Positions 1-8,900 of a stretch of DNA of 39,737 nucleotides are shown in pieces. The stretch is from Caulobacteraceae bacterium (GTDB taxonomy: Bacteria; Pseudomonadota; Alphaproteobacteria; Caulobacterales; Caulobacteraceae), in the NCBI GenBank assembly GCA_003165275.1, contig PLSW01000269.1, forward strand, positions 1,317 through 41,053, written 5' to 3'. The translations under genes were made by a program, and so were the position numbers. The stretch's first letter is position 1; every line of letters begins with the position of its first letter. Below the pieces are notes generated by a model. The model ran no database searches. It was not told the origin of the DNA and saw only the letters and a list, made by a program, of their open reading frames with translations.

Positions 1-200
1 GCATGGCCAAGCTGCTCGCCGCCCGAGTCGCCTGGAGCAACGCCGACGCCGGAGTACAGATCCACGGCGGCAACGGCTACGCCCTGGAGTTCGAGATCAG
101 CCGCATCCTCTGCGACGCCCGCATCCTCAACATCTTCGAGGGGGCGGCGGAGATCCAGGCCAATGTCATCGCCCGGGGGCTGCTGTCGCGGCAGGGGTAG
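1..200 (+). CDS. acyl-CoA dehydrogenase, C-terminal fragment (5' end outside window)
   Basis: Only the last 65 or so residues are present; the reading frame is open to the window edge, so the gene starts upstream. The fragment carries the C-terminal ACAD signature: QIHGGNGYALEFEISR followed by RILNIFEGAAEIQ. The Glu of FEGAAEIQ aligns with the catalytic base position of medium/short-chain acyl-CoA dehydrogenases (YEGTAQIQ in MCAD). The family uses FAD to oxidise acyl-CoA to enoyl-CoA and passes electrons to ETF. The substrate cannot be told from this piece. It is followed by a palindromic repeat and then the serine ammonia-lyase gene on the same strand. Contrast it with the second ACAD-fold gene at 1738, which lacks this Glu. 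Confidence 0.85.
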   Translation, partial: MAKLLAARVAWSNADAGVQIHGGNGYALEFEISRILCDARILNIFEGAAEIQANVIARGLLSRQG

Positions 201-219
201 GCGCCTGCTCCCCCTACCC

Positions 220-304
220 GCTCATCCCCGCGAAGGCGGGGACCCAGGAGACCGGGCGCCGGCCTGTGCTAATCGCCTGGATCCCCGCCTTCGCGGGGAT
301 GAGC
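220..304. repeat. palindromic dispersed repeat (REP-like)
   Basis: Two 27-base arms (220-246 and 278-304) are reverse complements at 26 of 27 positions, separated by 31 bases. Each arm contains its own small palindrome, CCCCGCGAAGGCGGGG. This sequence type is a common intergenic repeat in alphaproteobacterial genomes, from general knowledge and not from a search. It lies between the ACAD fragment and sdaA, ends 40 bases before the sdaA start, and could fold as a long hairpin in the transcript. Confidence 0.8.
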
Positions 305-336
305 GGGGTTGGAAGACACGGCGATTGGTGATCAAC

Positions 337-341
337 GGGAG
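337..341 (+). promoter_or_regulatory. ribosome binding site that decides the sdaA start
   Basis: GGGAG lies three bases before ATG 345, where the conserved SdaA N-terminus begins. A longer frame opening at TTG 309 would begin five bases after the palindromic repeat and add 12 residues with no family counterpart, so it was not chosen. The spacing is somewhat short. Confidence 0.5.
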
Positions 342-344
342 CGC

Positions 345-1733
345 ATGACCGTCAGCGTCTTCGACCTCTTCAAGCTGGGCGTCGGCCCCTCCAGTTCGCA
401 CACCATGGGCCCGATGACGGCGGCCGCGCGATTCGTGGCCCTGTTGACCAGCCAAGGCCTCCTCGACGCCGCCGCCCGCATCGAGACCAAGCTCTACGCC
501 TCCCTGGCCCTCACCGGCCGCGGCCACCACACCGACCGCGCGGTGCTGCTGGGCCTTTCCGGTTTCGAGCCCGCCAGCCTCGACCCCGACGAAGGCGACC
601 GGGCCCTGGCGCGGATCGGCGAGACCCAGCGCCTGCGCCTCGGCGGCGCCCACGACATCGCCTTCGACCCCCTCGGCGACATGGTCTGGGCGGGGCGCGA
701 GCGCCTGCCCGCCCATCCCAACGCCCTGACCTTCACCGCCTTCGACGCCGCCGGCGACGTGTTGCTGAAGCGCACCTGGTACTCCATCGGCGGCGGCTTC
801 GTGCGGGACGAGGACGAGATCGGCCGCAACGATCCGGCCGGGTCCGGCCCCGCCCCGCCCCACCCCTTCGAGAGCGGCGACGACCTGCTGCAGCGCGCCG
901 AGGCCGCCGGCCTGACCATCGCCGAGCTGATGTTCCAGAACGAGCTCGCGATCCGCCCCGAGGCCGAGGTGATCGCCGGGCTGGGCCGTATCCACGCGGC
1001 CATGGAGGCCTGCATCGAGCGCGGCCTGCGCTGCGACGGGGTGCTGCCCGGCGGGCTGTCGGTGAAGCGTAGAGCCGCGCAGATCCGCGCCGCCATCCTC
1101 GCCCGGATGGAGCGCAACATCTCCGACCCCCTGGCGGCCATGGACTGGGTCAACCTCTGGGCCATGGCGGTGAACGAGGAGAACGCCGCCGGCGGCCGGG
1201 TGGTCACCGCCCCCACCAACGGCGCGGCGGGGATCATCCCGGCGGTGCTGCGCTACTACGAACGCTTCCACCAGGGGGACGCGGCCGGAGCGCGCACCTT
1301 CCTGCTCACCGCCGGCGCCATCGGCGCGCTCTATAAGCGCAACGCCTCGATCAGCGGCGCGGAGGTCGGCTGCCAGGGCGAGGTGGGGGTCGCCTGCTCC
1401 ATGGCCGCGGGAGGCCTCGCCGCGGCGCTGGGCGGGACCAACACGCAGATCGAAAATGCCGCGGAGATCGGCATGGAGCACAATCTGGGCCTGACCTGCG
1501 ATCCCATCGGCGGCCTGGTGCAGATCCCCTGTATCGAGCGCAACGCCATGGGCTCGATCAAGGCCATCGACGCGGCCCGCCTGGCCCTGCTGGGCGACGG
1601 CCAGCATTCAGTGTCCCTGGACAAGGTCATCGCCACCATGAAGCGCACGGGCGACGACATGGCGGAAATCTATAAGGAAACCTCCCTGGGCGGCCTCGCC
1701 GTGGGGATGGCGGTCAACCGCGTGGAGTGCTGA
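345..1733 (+). CDS. sdaA: L-serine ammonia-lyase, iron-sulfur type, single chain
   Basis: Converts L-serine to pyruvate and ammonia in the cytoplasm using an oxygen-sensitive [4Fe-4S] cluster. The 462-residue product has the usual single-chain length. It begins with the family motif [20 protein letters not shown] at residues 4-23. Cluster-ligand cysteines are visible at 343 (GCQGEVG), 385 (LTCDPIGG) and 396 (QIPCIERN), the same spacing as in Legionella L-serine dehydratase. The protein also ends in a C-terminal Cys (VNRVEC), matching the 'tail-in-mouth' Cys that caps the cluster in that enzyme. The ATG at 345 is preferred over TTG 309 because it matches the conserved N-terminus. The stop is four bases before the next gene's ATG, so the two are probably co-transcribed. 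Confidence 0.95.
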   Translation: MTVSVFDLFKLGVGPSSSHTMGPMTAAARFVALLTSQGLLDAAARIETKLYASLALTGRGHHTDRAVLLGLSGFEPASLDPDEGDRALARIGETQRLRLGGAHDIAFDPLGDMVWAGRERLPAHPNALTFTAFDAAGDVLLKRTWYSIGGGFVRDEDEIGRNDPAGSGPAPPHPFESGDDLLQRAEAAGLTIAELMFQNELAIRPEAEVIAGLGRIHAAMEACIERGLRCDGVLPGGLSVKRRAAQIRAAILARMERNISDPLAAMDWVNLWAMAVNEENAAGGRVVTAPTNGAAGIIPAVLRYYERFHQGDAAGARTFLLTAGAIGALYKRNASISGAEVGCQGEVGVACSMAAGGLAAALGGTNTQIENAAEIGMEHNLGLTCDPIGGLVQIPCIERNAMGSIKAIDAARLALLGDGQHSVSLDKVIATMKRTGDDMAEIYKETSLGGLAVGMAVNRVEC

Positions 1734-1737
1734 TCCG

Positions 1738-2943
1738 ATGAGCGACGCCAAGATCGACCTGCATACCGCCAGCCTCGACGCCGCCCACCTTGACGAAAAT
1801 GGGCTGGAGCAGGTCCGCGCCTCGGTGCGCGCCCTCTGCGTCCGGTTCCCCGGGGAATACTGGCGCCGGATGGACCGGGAGCGGACCTATCCCACCGAGT
1901 TCGTGGCGGCGATGACCGAGGCGGGCCTGCTGGGCGTGCTCGTGCCAGAGGCCTACGGCGGCAGCGGCCTGGGCCTGTCCGTGGCGGCCAACATCCTCGA
2001 GGAGGTCCACGCCAGCGGCGCCAACGCCGCCGCGCTGCATGCCCAGATGTACACCATGGGCACGGTGCTGCGACACGGATCGGCCGCGCAGAAGCAGCAG
2101 TGGCTGCCGAAGATCGCCAGCGGCGAGATCCGGCTGCAGGCCTTCGGGGTCACCGAGCCCACCGCCGGCACCGACACCACCAGCATCACCACCTCGGCCG
2201 TGCGCAAGGGCGACGTCTATGTGATCAACGGCCAGAAGGTCTGGACCAGCCGGGCGGAGCATTCCGACCTGATGGTGCTCCTGGCCCGCACCACCCCCAA
2301 GGACCAGGTGGCGCGCAAGACCGAGGGGCTGTCGGTCTTCCTGCTGGATATGCGCCAGGCCCGCGGCCACGGCCTGACCATCAAGCCCATCCGCACCATG
2401 TTCAACCACGCCACCACCGAGGTCTTCTTCGACAACCTGGAGATCCCGGCGGACAGTCTGATCGGCGAGGCGGGCAAGGGCTTCCGCTACATCCTCGACG
2501 GCATGAACGCCGAGCGGATCCTGATCGCCGCCGAGTGCATCGGCGACGCGCGCTGGTTCACCGACAAGGCCGTGGCCTACGCCAAGGGGCGCGAGGTCTT
2601 CGGCCGGCCCATCGGCCAGAACCAGGGCGTCGCCTTCCCGATCGCCCGGGCCTACGCCCAGATGAAGGCCGCCAAGCTGATGACCTACGAGGCCGCGCGG
2701 CTCTACGAGGCCGGCCAGGGCGCCGGCGAGGAGGCCAACACCGCCAAGCTGCTGGCCTCGGAAGCCTCCTGGGCCGCCGCCGACACCTGCCTGCAGACCC
2801 ACGGCGGCTTCGGCTTCGCCGAGGAATACGACATCGAGCGCAAGTTCCGCGAGACCCGGCTGTATCAGGTGGCCCCGATCTCCACGAACCTGATCCTGGC
2901 GTATCTCAGCGAGCACGTGCTGGGGCTGCCCCGCTCGTATTAG
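1738..2943 (+). CDS. acyl-CoA dehydrogenase-fold flavoprotein
   Basis: A 401-residue ACAD with the expected motifs: FGVTEPTAGTDT (FAD/substrate loop), VINGQKVWTS, ERILIAAECIGDARW and the C-terminal QTHGGFGFAEEYDIERKFR. FAD-dependent alpha,beta-oxidation of a CoA thioester is the family role. What is odd is the C-terminus: where most family members have YQIYEGT, this protein reads YQVAPISTN, so the usual catalytic Glu position is P380. Either the base comes from another position, as in isovaleryl-CoA-type enzymes, or the reaction differs. The gene starts four bases after sdaA and is probably in its operon. A perfect 13-bp hairpin follows. Substrate unknown. Confidence 0.85.
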   Translation: MSDAKIDLHTASLDAAHLDENGLEQVRASVRALCVRFPGEYWRRMDRERTYPTEFVAAMTEAGLLGVLVPEAYGGSGLGLSVAANILEEVHASGANAAALHAQMYTMGTVLRHGSAAQKQQWLPKIASGEIRLQAFGVTEPTAGTDTTSITTSAVRKGDVYVINGQKVWTSRAEHSDLMVLLARTTPKDQVARKTEGLSVFLLDMRQARGHGLTIKPIRTMFNHATTEVFFDNLEIPADSLIGEAGKGFRYILDGMNAERILIAAECIGDARWFTDKAVAYAKGREVFGRPIGQNQGVAFPIARAYAQMKAAKLMTYEAARLYEAGQGAGEEANTAKLLASEASWAAADTCLQTHGGFGFAEEYDIERKFRETRLYQVAPISTNLILAYLSEHVLGLPRSY

Positions 2944-2948
2944 AGCAT

Positions 2949-2977
2949 AGGCCTTCTCCCCTTGGGGGAGAAGGCCT
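2949..2977. terminator. hairpin between convergent genes
   Basis: Perfect 13-bp inverted repeat (AGGCCTTCTCCCC at 2949-2961, its complement at 2965-2977) with a 3-base loop. It sits in the 41-base gap between the stops of the + strand ACAD gene and the - strand epimerase gene, so it could stop transcription from both sides. There is no clear T-tract, so intrinsic termination is inferred from position and stem strength. Confidence 0.6.
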
Positions 2978-2984
2978 CCGCCCC

Positions 2985-3925
2985 CTACCCCCCAACAATC
3001 CCCCGGAAATAACCGATCGTCTTCTCCAGCCCCGCATCCAGCGCCGTCGTCGGCGTCCACCCCAGCACTTCCCGCGCCAGGGTGATGTCCGGCTGGCGCT
3101 GGCGCGGATCGTCGGAGGGCAGCGGGCGGAAGACCATCTCGCTGGAGGAGCCGGTCAGGGCGATGACCCGGGCGGCCAGCTCGGCGATGGTGAACTCCAC
3201 CGGATTGCCGATGTTGATCGGCCCGACCACGGCGTCCTCGGTGTCCATCAACCGAATCAGGGCGCCGATCAGGTCGTCGATGTAGCGGAAGCTGCGGGTC
3301 TGGCGCCCTCGCCGTAGAGGGTGATCGGCTCGCCGGCCAGGGCCTGGACAATGAAGTTGGAGACCACCCGCCCGTCGTTTGGGTGCATGCGCGGGCCGTA
3401 GGTGTTGAAGATCCGCGCGACCTTGATCCGGGTCCGGTGCTGGCGATGGTAGTCGAAGAACAGGGTCTCCGCGCAGCGCTTGCCCTCGTCGTAGCAGCTG
3501 CGCTGGCCAATGGGGTTCACCCGACCCCAATAGGATTCCACCTGCGGATGGACCTCGGGGTCGCCGTAGACCTCGCTGGTGGAGGCCTGCAGCACCTTGG
3601 CCTTGGTGCGCTTGGCCAGGCCCAACATGTTGATGGCCCCGATGACGCTGGTCTTGGTCGTCTGCACCGGGTCGAACTGGTAGTGCACGGGGCTGGCCGG
3701 GCAGGCCAGGTTGTAGATCTGGTCGACCTCCACATAGAGGGGGAAGGTCACGTCGTGGCGCAGGAACTCGAAGCGTTCATGGCTCATCAGATGGGCGATG
3801 TTGCGCCGCTGGCCGGTGAAGAAGTTGTCGACGCAGAGAACGTCGTCGCCCCAGGCCAGCAGGGCGTCGCACAGGTGCGAGCCCAGGAACCCCGCCCCGC
3901 CGGTGACCATCACCTTGCGGGTCAT
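2985..3925 (-). pseudogene. UDP-glucuronate decarboxylase-like SDR, frameshifted
   Basis: Extended-SDR sugar-nucleotide enzyme of the UDP-xylose synthase type (UDP-glucuronate to UDP-xylose plus CO2). Residues 9-15 are the NAD motif [16 protein letters not shown] is at 115-123, and the catalytic pair is Y145/K149 in SCYDEGKR. The frame reads normally to ITLYGEG (residue 207), then shifts. The expected continuation [20 protein letters not shown] is in another frame and runs to the stop at 2985, ending YFRGIVGG. One base appears to be missing near 3303-3305, where the coding strand reads GAGGGCGCCAGACC; adding one base would restore GEG-x-QTRSF. Without the shift the protein would be about 313 residues, the normal family length. 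The start overlaps the upstream glycosyltransferase stop (ATGA). It is either a recent mutation or a sequencing error. 4-Epimerase or 4,6-dehydratase roles fit less well. Confidence 0.8.
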
Positions 3926-5949
3926 GACGCCCGCGCCGGCCAGAGCCGATGGTCGGGGGCGATCGGCCGATAGCTGTGCCGTCGGGCGAGGCCCTCCCGC
4001 CACCAGCCCTCGTAATCCTCGATCCCCTGGGTCTCGACGGCCTCGTGATCCCGCGTCGTCGCCACCTCGAGATAGACGTCGAGGTTGGTCAGGTCCGGGG
4101 TCGGCAGGACGCCAGCCTCGAAGTCGGCCCACATGCCCCGGTAGAGGTCTTCCAGATGGCGGACGAGGCCGGGGGTGTCGAAGAGGACGCAGCCGTCCCG
4201 CGCCGCCGCCAGCCGATCGCGATAGGTCCGCCGCAGCTCGGCGTCGTTGCCCAGCTCCACCGCGCGGGCGACGAAATCGCCGGGGGTGGTGCAGACCAGA
4301 TCCTCAAGGCCCGCGCTGCGCACCAGGCTGCCGCAGACCCGCGAGGCGAAAGCGCGGCCGCTGAGGGTCAGCACCGGAATCCCCATCCACAGGGCGTCGG
4401 AGGCGGTGGTGTGGGCGCCGTAGGGGGTGGTGTCGAGGAAGAGGTCGGCGAGGGCGTAGCGGGCCAGGTGTTCGGGATTAGCGAACTTCTGCGCGAACAC
4501 GATCCGCGCGGGATCGATCCCCTTGCCCTGCGCATAGGCTCGCAGCGCCGCGTGCGCCGACTCGGCCCCGCTGAGCAGCCAGAGCACGCCCTTCGGGGTC
4601 CGCTCCAGGATGGTCAGCCAGCGGTCGAAGGAGAACCGGCTGATCTTGTGGGCGCCGTTGAAGCAGCAGAACACCACCGCGTCCTCGGGCAGGCCGGCTT
4701 CCGCCCGGGTGGGCGTGCGCTTCGAGACGACGCGCTTGCGGTCGTTCGGCTGGTAGCAGGGCAGCCGCAGCACCTTTTCCGAGTAGTAGATCTCGTTCTC
4801 GGGCGGGATGATCCAGCCGTCGGCGACGATGTAGTGATGGTAGGGGCTGCCCATGGCGCCCGGAAACCCGAGCCAGTTGACGATGATCGGCGCGGGCCGT
4901 AGGGCCAGCAGCTTGATCCGGCCGTCGCGGGTGTAGCCGTTCACATCCACCAGGATGTCGATCCCATCCTCGGCGATCCGCCGCGCCGCCGTCAGGTCTT
5001 CCAGGGCGGTGATCGGAACCCAGTGGTCGACTTCGGATTTGATCCGCGCCTGCAGGGGGTCGGGCAGGTCGGGTCCGCAGTAGTAGGCGAAGATCTCGAA
5101 GGCGGACCGGTCGTGCAGGCCGTAGACCTCGGCGGTGAGGAAGCCGATGGCGTGGTGGCGCAGGTCCGAGGACAGGTAGCCGATCTTCAGCCGCTCCGGC
5201 CGGGGCCGCGGCGCGTGGTCGGCGACCGGCGCCAGCGGCGCGCCGACGTCCCTGAGGTTATAATGCCACGCCGCCGCCAGCTGCAGCATGGGATCGTCGG
5301 TATAGGCGGCCAGGGACAGGGGCGACATGCCCTTCAGTTGCAGTTCGGCCGTCACCCGATCCCAGGGCTCGATGATCGGCCATTCGCACTGGCGCTGGCG
5401 CAGGGCCGAAAGGTGCTGCAGCGGCTCGCGCTGGTGCGGATCCAACTCCAGGCTCTGGCGCAGGCGGGCTTCGGCGGCGGCGTCGTCGCTGGTGGATTCG
5501 AACACCCGCGCCAGCTGGTTGAGCGCCGTGGTCTTGTGGCTGATCGCCGAGCCGGTCACCGCCGCCAGCCGATCCACCGCGTTGGACCACTGCAGGGTCG
5601 CCAGTCCCGTCGAGCCCATGCGTTCATAGACGCGGCCCAGGTTGATATAGGCGGGAGTGAAGGCCGGGTTGGCGATGATCGCCTGCTCCAGCCGGGTCCG
5701 GGCCTGGTCCAGGACGCCGATGTCGGTGAGCAGGACCGCGTAGTTGAACAGCACCGCGTAACGTAGCGGGTGGTCGGCGTTGTGGTCGACCCAGGCGCCG
5801 TAGAGCTCGGCGGCGGCGCCGGCCCCCAGGCTGACCTTGCGCATCTCCACCGCATTGATCAGCTCGGCGACGCTCAGGCCCTGGGCCACCGAGGCGTCCT
5901 GGGCGCGGGAGACGGCGGAGCCGGGATACTGTTCGGGCAAGACGCGCAC
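3922..5949 (-). CDS. TPR-containing GT41 glycosyltransferase (OGT/SPINDLY-like)
   Basis: A 675-residue protein. Residues about 60-190 look like TPR helices ([32 protein letters not shown]). From about 254 the GT41 catalytic region follows: LRHHAIGF (263-270) with the family His, [39 protein letters not shown] with K435, and [16 protein letters not shown] (506-521). The family moves a sugar, usually GlcNAc, from a UDP-sugar to Ser/Thr (OGT, SPINDLY) or Asn (HMW1C-like). Cytoplasmic, no signal peptide. It starts at GTG 5949, four bases after the giant repeat gene's stop. AGGA lies very close to that GTG, so TTG 5940 is an alternative start. It overlaps the decarboxylase-like gene by ATGA. The Ser/Thr-rich neighbour is the obvious candidate acceptor, by inference only. 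Confidence 0.9.
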   Translation of the reverse strand: MRVLPEQYPGSAVSRAQDASVAQGLSVAELINAVEMRKVSLGAGAAAELYGAWVDHNADHPLRYAVLFNYAVLLTDIGVLDQARTRLEQAIIANPAFTPAYINLGRVYERMGSTGLATLQWSNAVDRLAAVTGSAISHKTTALNQLARVFESTSDDAAAEARLRQSLELDPHQREPLQHLSALRQRQCEWPIIEPWDRVTAELQLKGMSPLSLAAYTDDPMLQLAAAWHYNLRDVGAPLAPVADHAPRPRPERLKIGYLSSDLRHHAIGFLTAEVYGLHDRSAFEIFAYYCGPDLPDPLQARIKSEVDHWVPITALEDLTAARRIAEDGIDILVDVNGYTRDGRIKLLALRPAPIIVNWLGFPGAMGSPYHHYIVADGWIIPPENEIYYSEKVLRLPCYQPNDRKRVVSKRTPTRAEAGLPEDAVVFCCFNGAHKISRFSFDRWLTILERTPKGVLWLLSGAESAHAALRAYAQGKGIDPARIVFAQKFANPEHLARYALADLFLDTTPYGAHTTASDALWMGIPVLTLSGRAFASRVCGSLVRSAGLEDLVCTTPGDFVARAVELGNDAELRRTYRDRLAAARDGCVLFDTPGLVRHLEDLYRGMWADFEAGVLPTPDLTNLDVYLEVATTRDHEAVETQGIEDYEGWWREGLARRHSYRPIAPDHRLWPARAS

Positions 5950-5952
5950 TTC

Positions 5953-8900
5953 CTAGCTTTCCGCCGCGTCGATCGCGGCCAGTTGCGCCGGGGACAGGGC
6001 CGCCAGCACCGTCGTGGTCAGCATGCCCAGCTGGGCGCCGCTGAAGGCGCTGATCTGGGTGGTGGTCAGGCCCGCGATGTCGGTGGCGGTCACCATGGTC
6101 ATCTGCGTCGTGGTGAAGCCGGAGATCTGGTCGAAGGACAGCTCCCGCAGGCTGGTGGTCGACAGGTTGGCGAACTGGCCGGTGGTCAGGGCGCTGAGCT
6201 GGGTCGAGGTCATGGCGTCGAACTGGGTGGCGGTCATCTGGCCGAATTCGGTCACGGACAGGTTGCCGACCTGGGTCGAACTTAGGGAGCCGATCTCGGT
6301 CGTGGTCAGGGCGCCGACCTCCGCGCTGGAGAGCGAGCGCAGCTGCATCCGCACCAGGGCGCCCAGCTGCGCGGTCGAGAGGCCGGCGACGATGGTGGTG
6401 GTCAGCTCGCCGATCTCGGTGGTCGACAGCGCCCCGATCTGACCCGAGGTCAGGCCCGACAGCTGGGTGAGGGTCAGGGCGGAGATCTGCGCCTGGGTCA
6501 GGCCGGTGATCGCCGAGGACGAAAGGGCGCCCAGCTGGGTCGCGCTGAGGTTCGATATCTGGGTCGTGGTCAGCACGCTCACCTCGGCCGGGCTCAGGCC
6601 GCCGATACCATCCAGGGACAGGGCCGAGATCTGGGTGACGGTCAGATCGTTCAGGTGGGCCGAGATCAGGGCGTTGACCCCGGTCGCCGACAGGCCGTTG
6701 AACTGGTCGTTGCTGAGCGCGCCGATCTGGTCGGCGCCGAGGGCGCTGACCTGGTCGCCGGACAGGGCGCCCATCTGGGTGACCGAAAGGCCGGTAATCT
6801 GGGTCGTGGACAACAGGCCGATCTCGCCCACCGTCAGGCCGGAAATGGCCTGAGTCGACAGGGCCCCGACCTGGTCTGGTCCGAGCGCCGCAAGCTGATC
6901 CGGGGTCATGGCGGTGATCGCGGTGGCGCTCAGTCCCCCGATCTGCGTCGTGCTGAGCAGGCCGAGGCTGGTCACCGGCAGGCTCGCGATCTGACCGGCC
7001 TGTACGCCCGCCATCTGCGTCGCGCTCAACCCGGTGATCTGGTCGACGGAGAGGCCGGCGAGCTCGGTCTGGGTGAGTTGGCCGATCTGGGTGCTGGTCA
7101 GGGCCCCGAGCTGGGTGGAATCGAGGGCCCCCAGCTGGGTGGTCGAAAGGGCGCCGATCTCGCCGCCGGTGAGGCCGCTCAGGGCGCCCGCGCCCAGGGC
7201 GCTGATCTGGCCGGAGGAAAGCACGCCGAACTGGGCGTTGGTCAGGGCGCCCAGCTGGGTCGAGGTAAGGCCGGCGAGCTGGGTGCTGGACAGGTTGGCC
7301 GTATTGGTCGTGCTCAGGCCCTGGATCTGGTCCGGATCCAGGCCGCCGATCTGGTCGGGGCTTAAGCCGCCGAGTTGCGACGTCGTCAGGGCGGCCAGCT
7401 GGCTGAAGCTCAATCCCCCCACCGCCGACGTGGTGAGCGCCCCGATCTGGGTTGAGCTCAACGCCGCCATCTGGGTCGCGCCGAGGGTGGTCATTTCGCC
7501 GGCGCTGAGGCCGGAAATCTGCGTCGTGGTCAGGGCCACGATCTCGGTCAGGGTCAGCCCCGCCAGCTGCGACGAGGTCAGGGCGGTGACCTGGTCGGCG
7601 GTCAGGCCGCGCATCTGGGTGTTGGTCAGGGCGGCGATCTCGGAGCCGGTCAGGGCGCTGATCAGGGTGGTCGACAACGCGCCAATCTGGGTCGAGCTCA
7701 GCGCCCCCAGCTGGGTCGTGTTGAGCGCCGCCAGTTGCGCCGGCGAGAAGCCGCTGACCCCGGCGTCGGACAGGGCGCCGATCTGGGTCGAGGTCAGCCC
7801 GGCCAACTGGGTGGAGCTGAGGGACTGGATCTGGCTCTGGGCCAGGGCGCCGAGCTGCGTGGTCGAAAGCTGGCCGACCTGGGCCGGCGACAGGCCGATC
7901 AGCTGGGTGGTGTCGAGGGCGGCGATTTCCCCCGAGGTCAGGCCGCTCAACTGGGTCGAGGTCAGGGCGGTGACCTGATCGGTGCTCAGGCCGCCGATCT
8001 CAACGCTGGTCAGGGCGCCGATCTGGGTGGAGTTCAGGGCCGCCAGCTGCGTCGGCGCCAGGCCGGCGATCTGGTCATTGCTCATCCCCGCGATGGTCGC
8101 CGTCTGCAGGGCCGAGATCTGCGTCACCGCCAGGGCGCCGATCTGGTCACTGTTGAAGGCCGCGATCTGAGCCGGGGTGAGGCCCTTGACCTGGGTGGTG
8201 GTCAGAAGGGCGACCCCGGTGGTGGTCAGGCCATCGAGCTGGCTGGGATCGATAGCGCCGATCTGGGTCGAGGACAGCCGGTGGAGCTGGCTGGTGCTCA
8301 GGGCGAAGATCTGGAAGTCGGCGATGCCGGCGATGGCGGTCGGGCTGAGCGCCGCAATCTGCGTGGTCGTCAGGGCGTTCAGCTGATCGGGCGACAGCGC
8401 GCCAAGGCCAGTGCTGGTGATGCCGCCGACCTGGGTGGTCGAAAGACTGGCCAGGCTGGTCGACGGCAGGCCGGCGATCGTGGTCGCGGTGAGGGCCGCG
8501 ACCTGACCGGAGCTCAGCCCGCGCAGCTGGCCGGTGGTCAGAACCGCGATCTCCTGCGGGGTCAGGCCGGCGAGGGCGCCGTCCGACAGGGCGCCGATCT
8601 GGGTCGAGTTCAGCGCCGACAGCTGGCCCGTGGTCAGGGCGGAAATCTGGGTCGAGTTCAGCTCGGCCAGCACCGTGGTGGTCAGGGCGGCGACCTGATC
8701 GGTCGTGATCGCCGCGATCTGGCCGGTGCTGAGGCTGTTGATCTGCGCCGCGCTGAGATCGGCGATCTGCGTCGTGGCCAGGGTGGCCAGTTCGGTATTG
8801 GTCAGGCCGGCGATCTGGGTGGTGGTCAGGGAGCCGACCTGGGTCGCGGTCAGGGTGTTGAGCTGGGTGGTGGTCAGGCCGGCGATCTGCGCGGCGTTCA

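Noticed and set aside
222-1607. 461-codon minus frame opposite sdaA
   Set aside because: Low-complexity shadow of a high-GC gene; the + strand has the full SdaA motifs.
1714-3510. 598-codon minus frame across the ACAD gene and the end of the decarboxylase-like gene
   Set aside because: Shadow frame; it contradicts clear genes on both strands and contains no domain.
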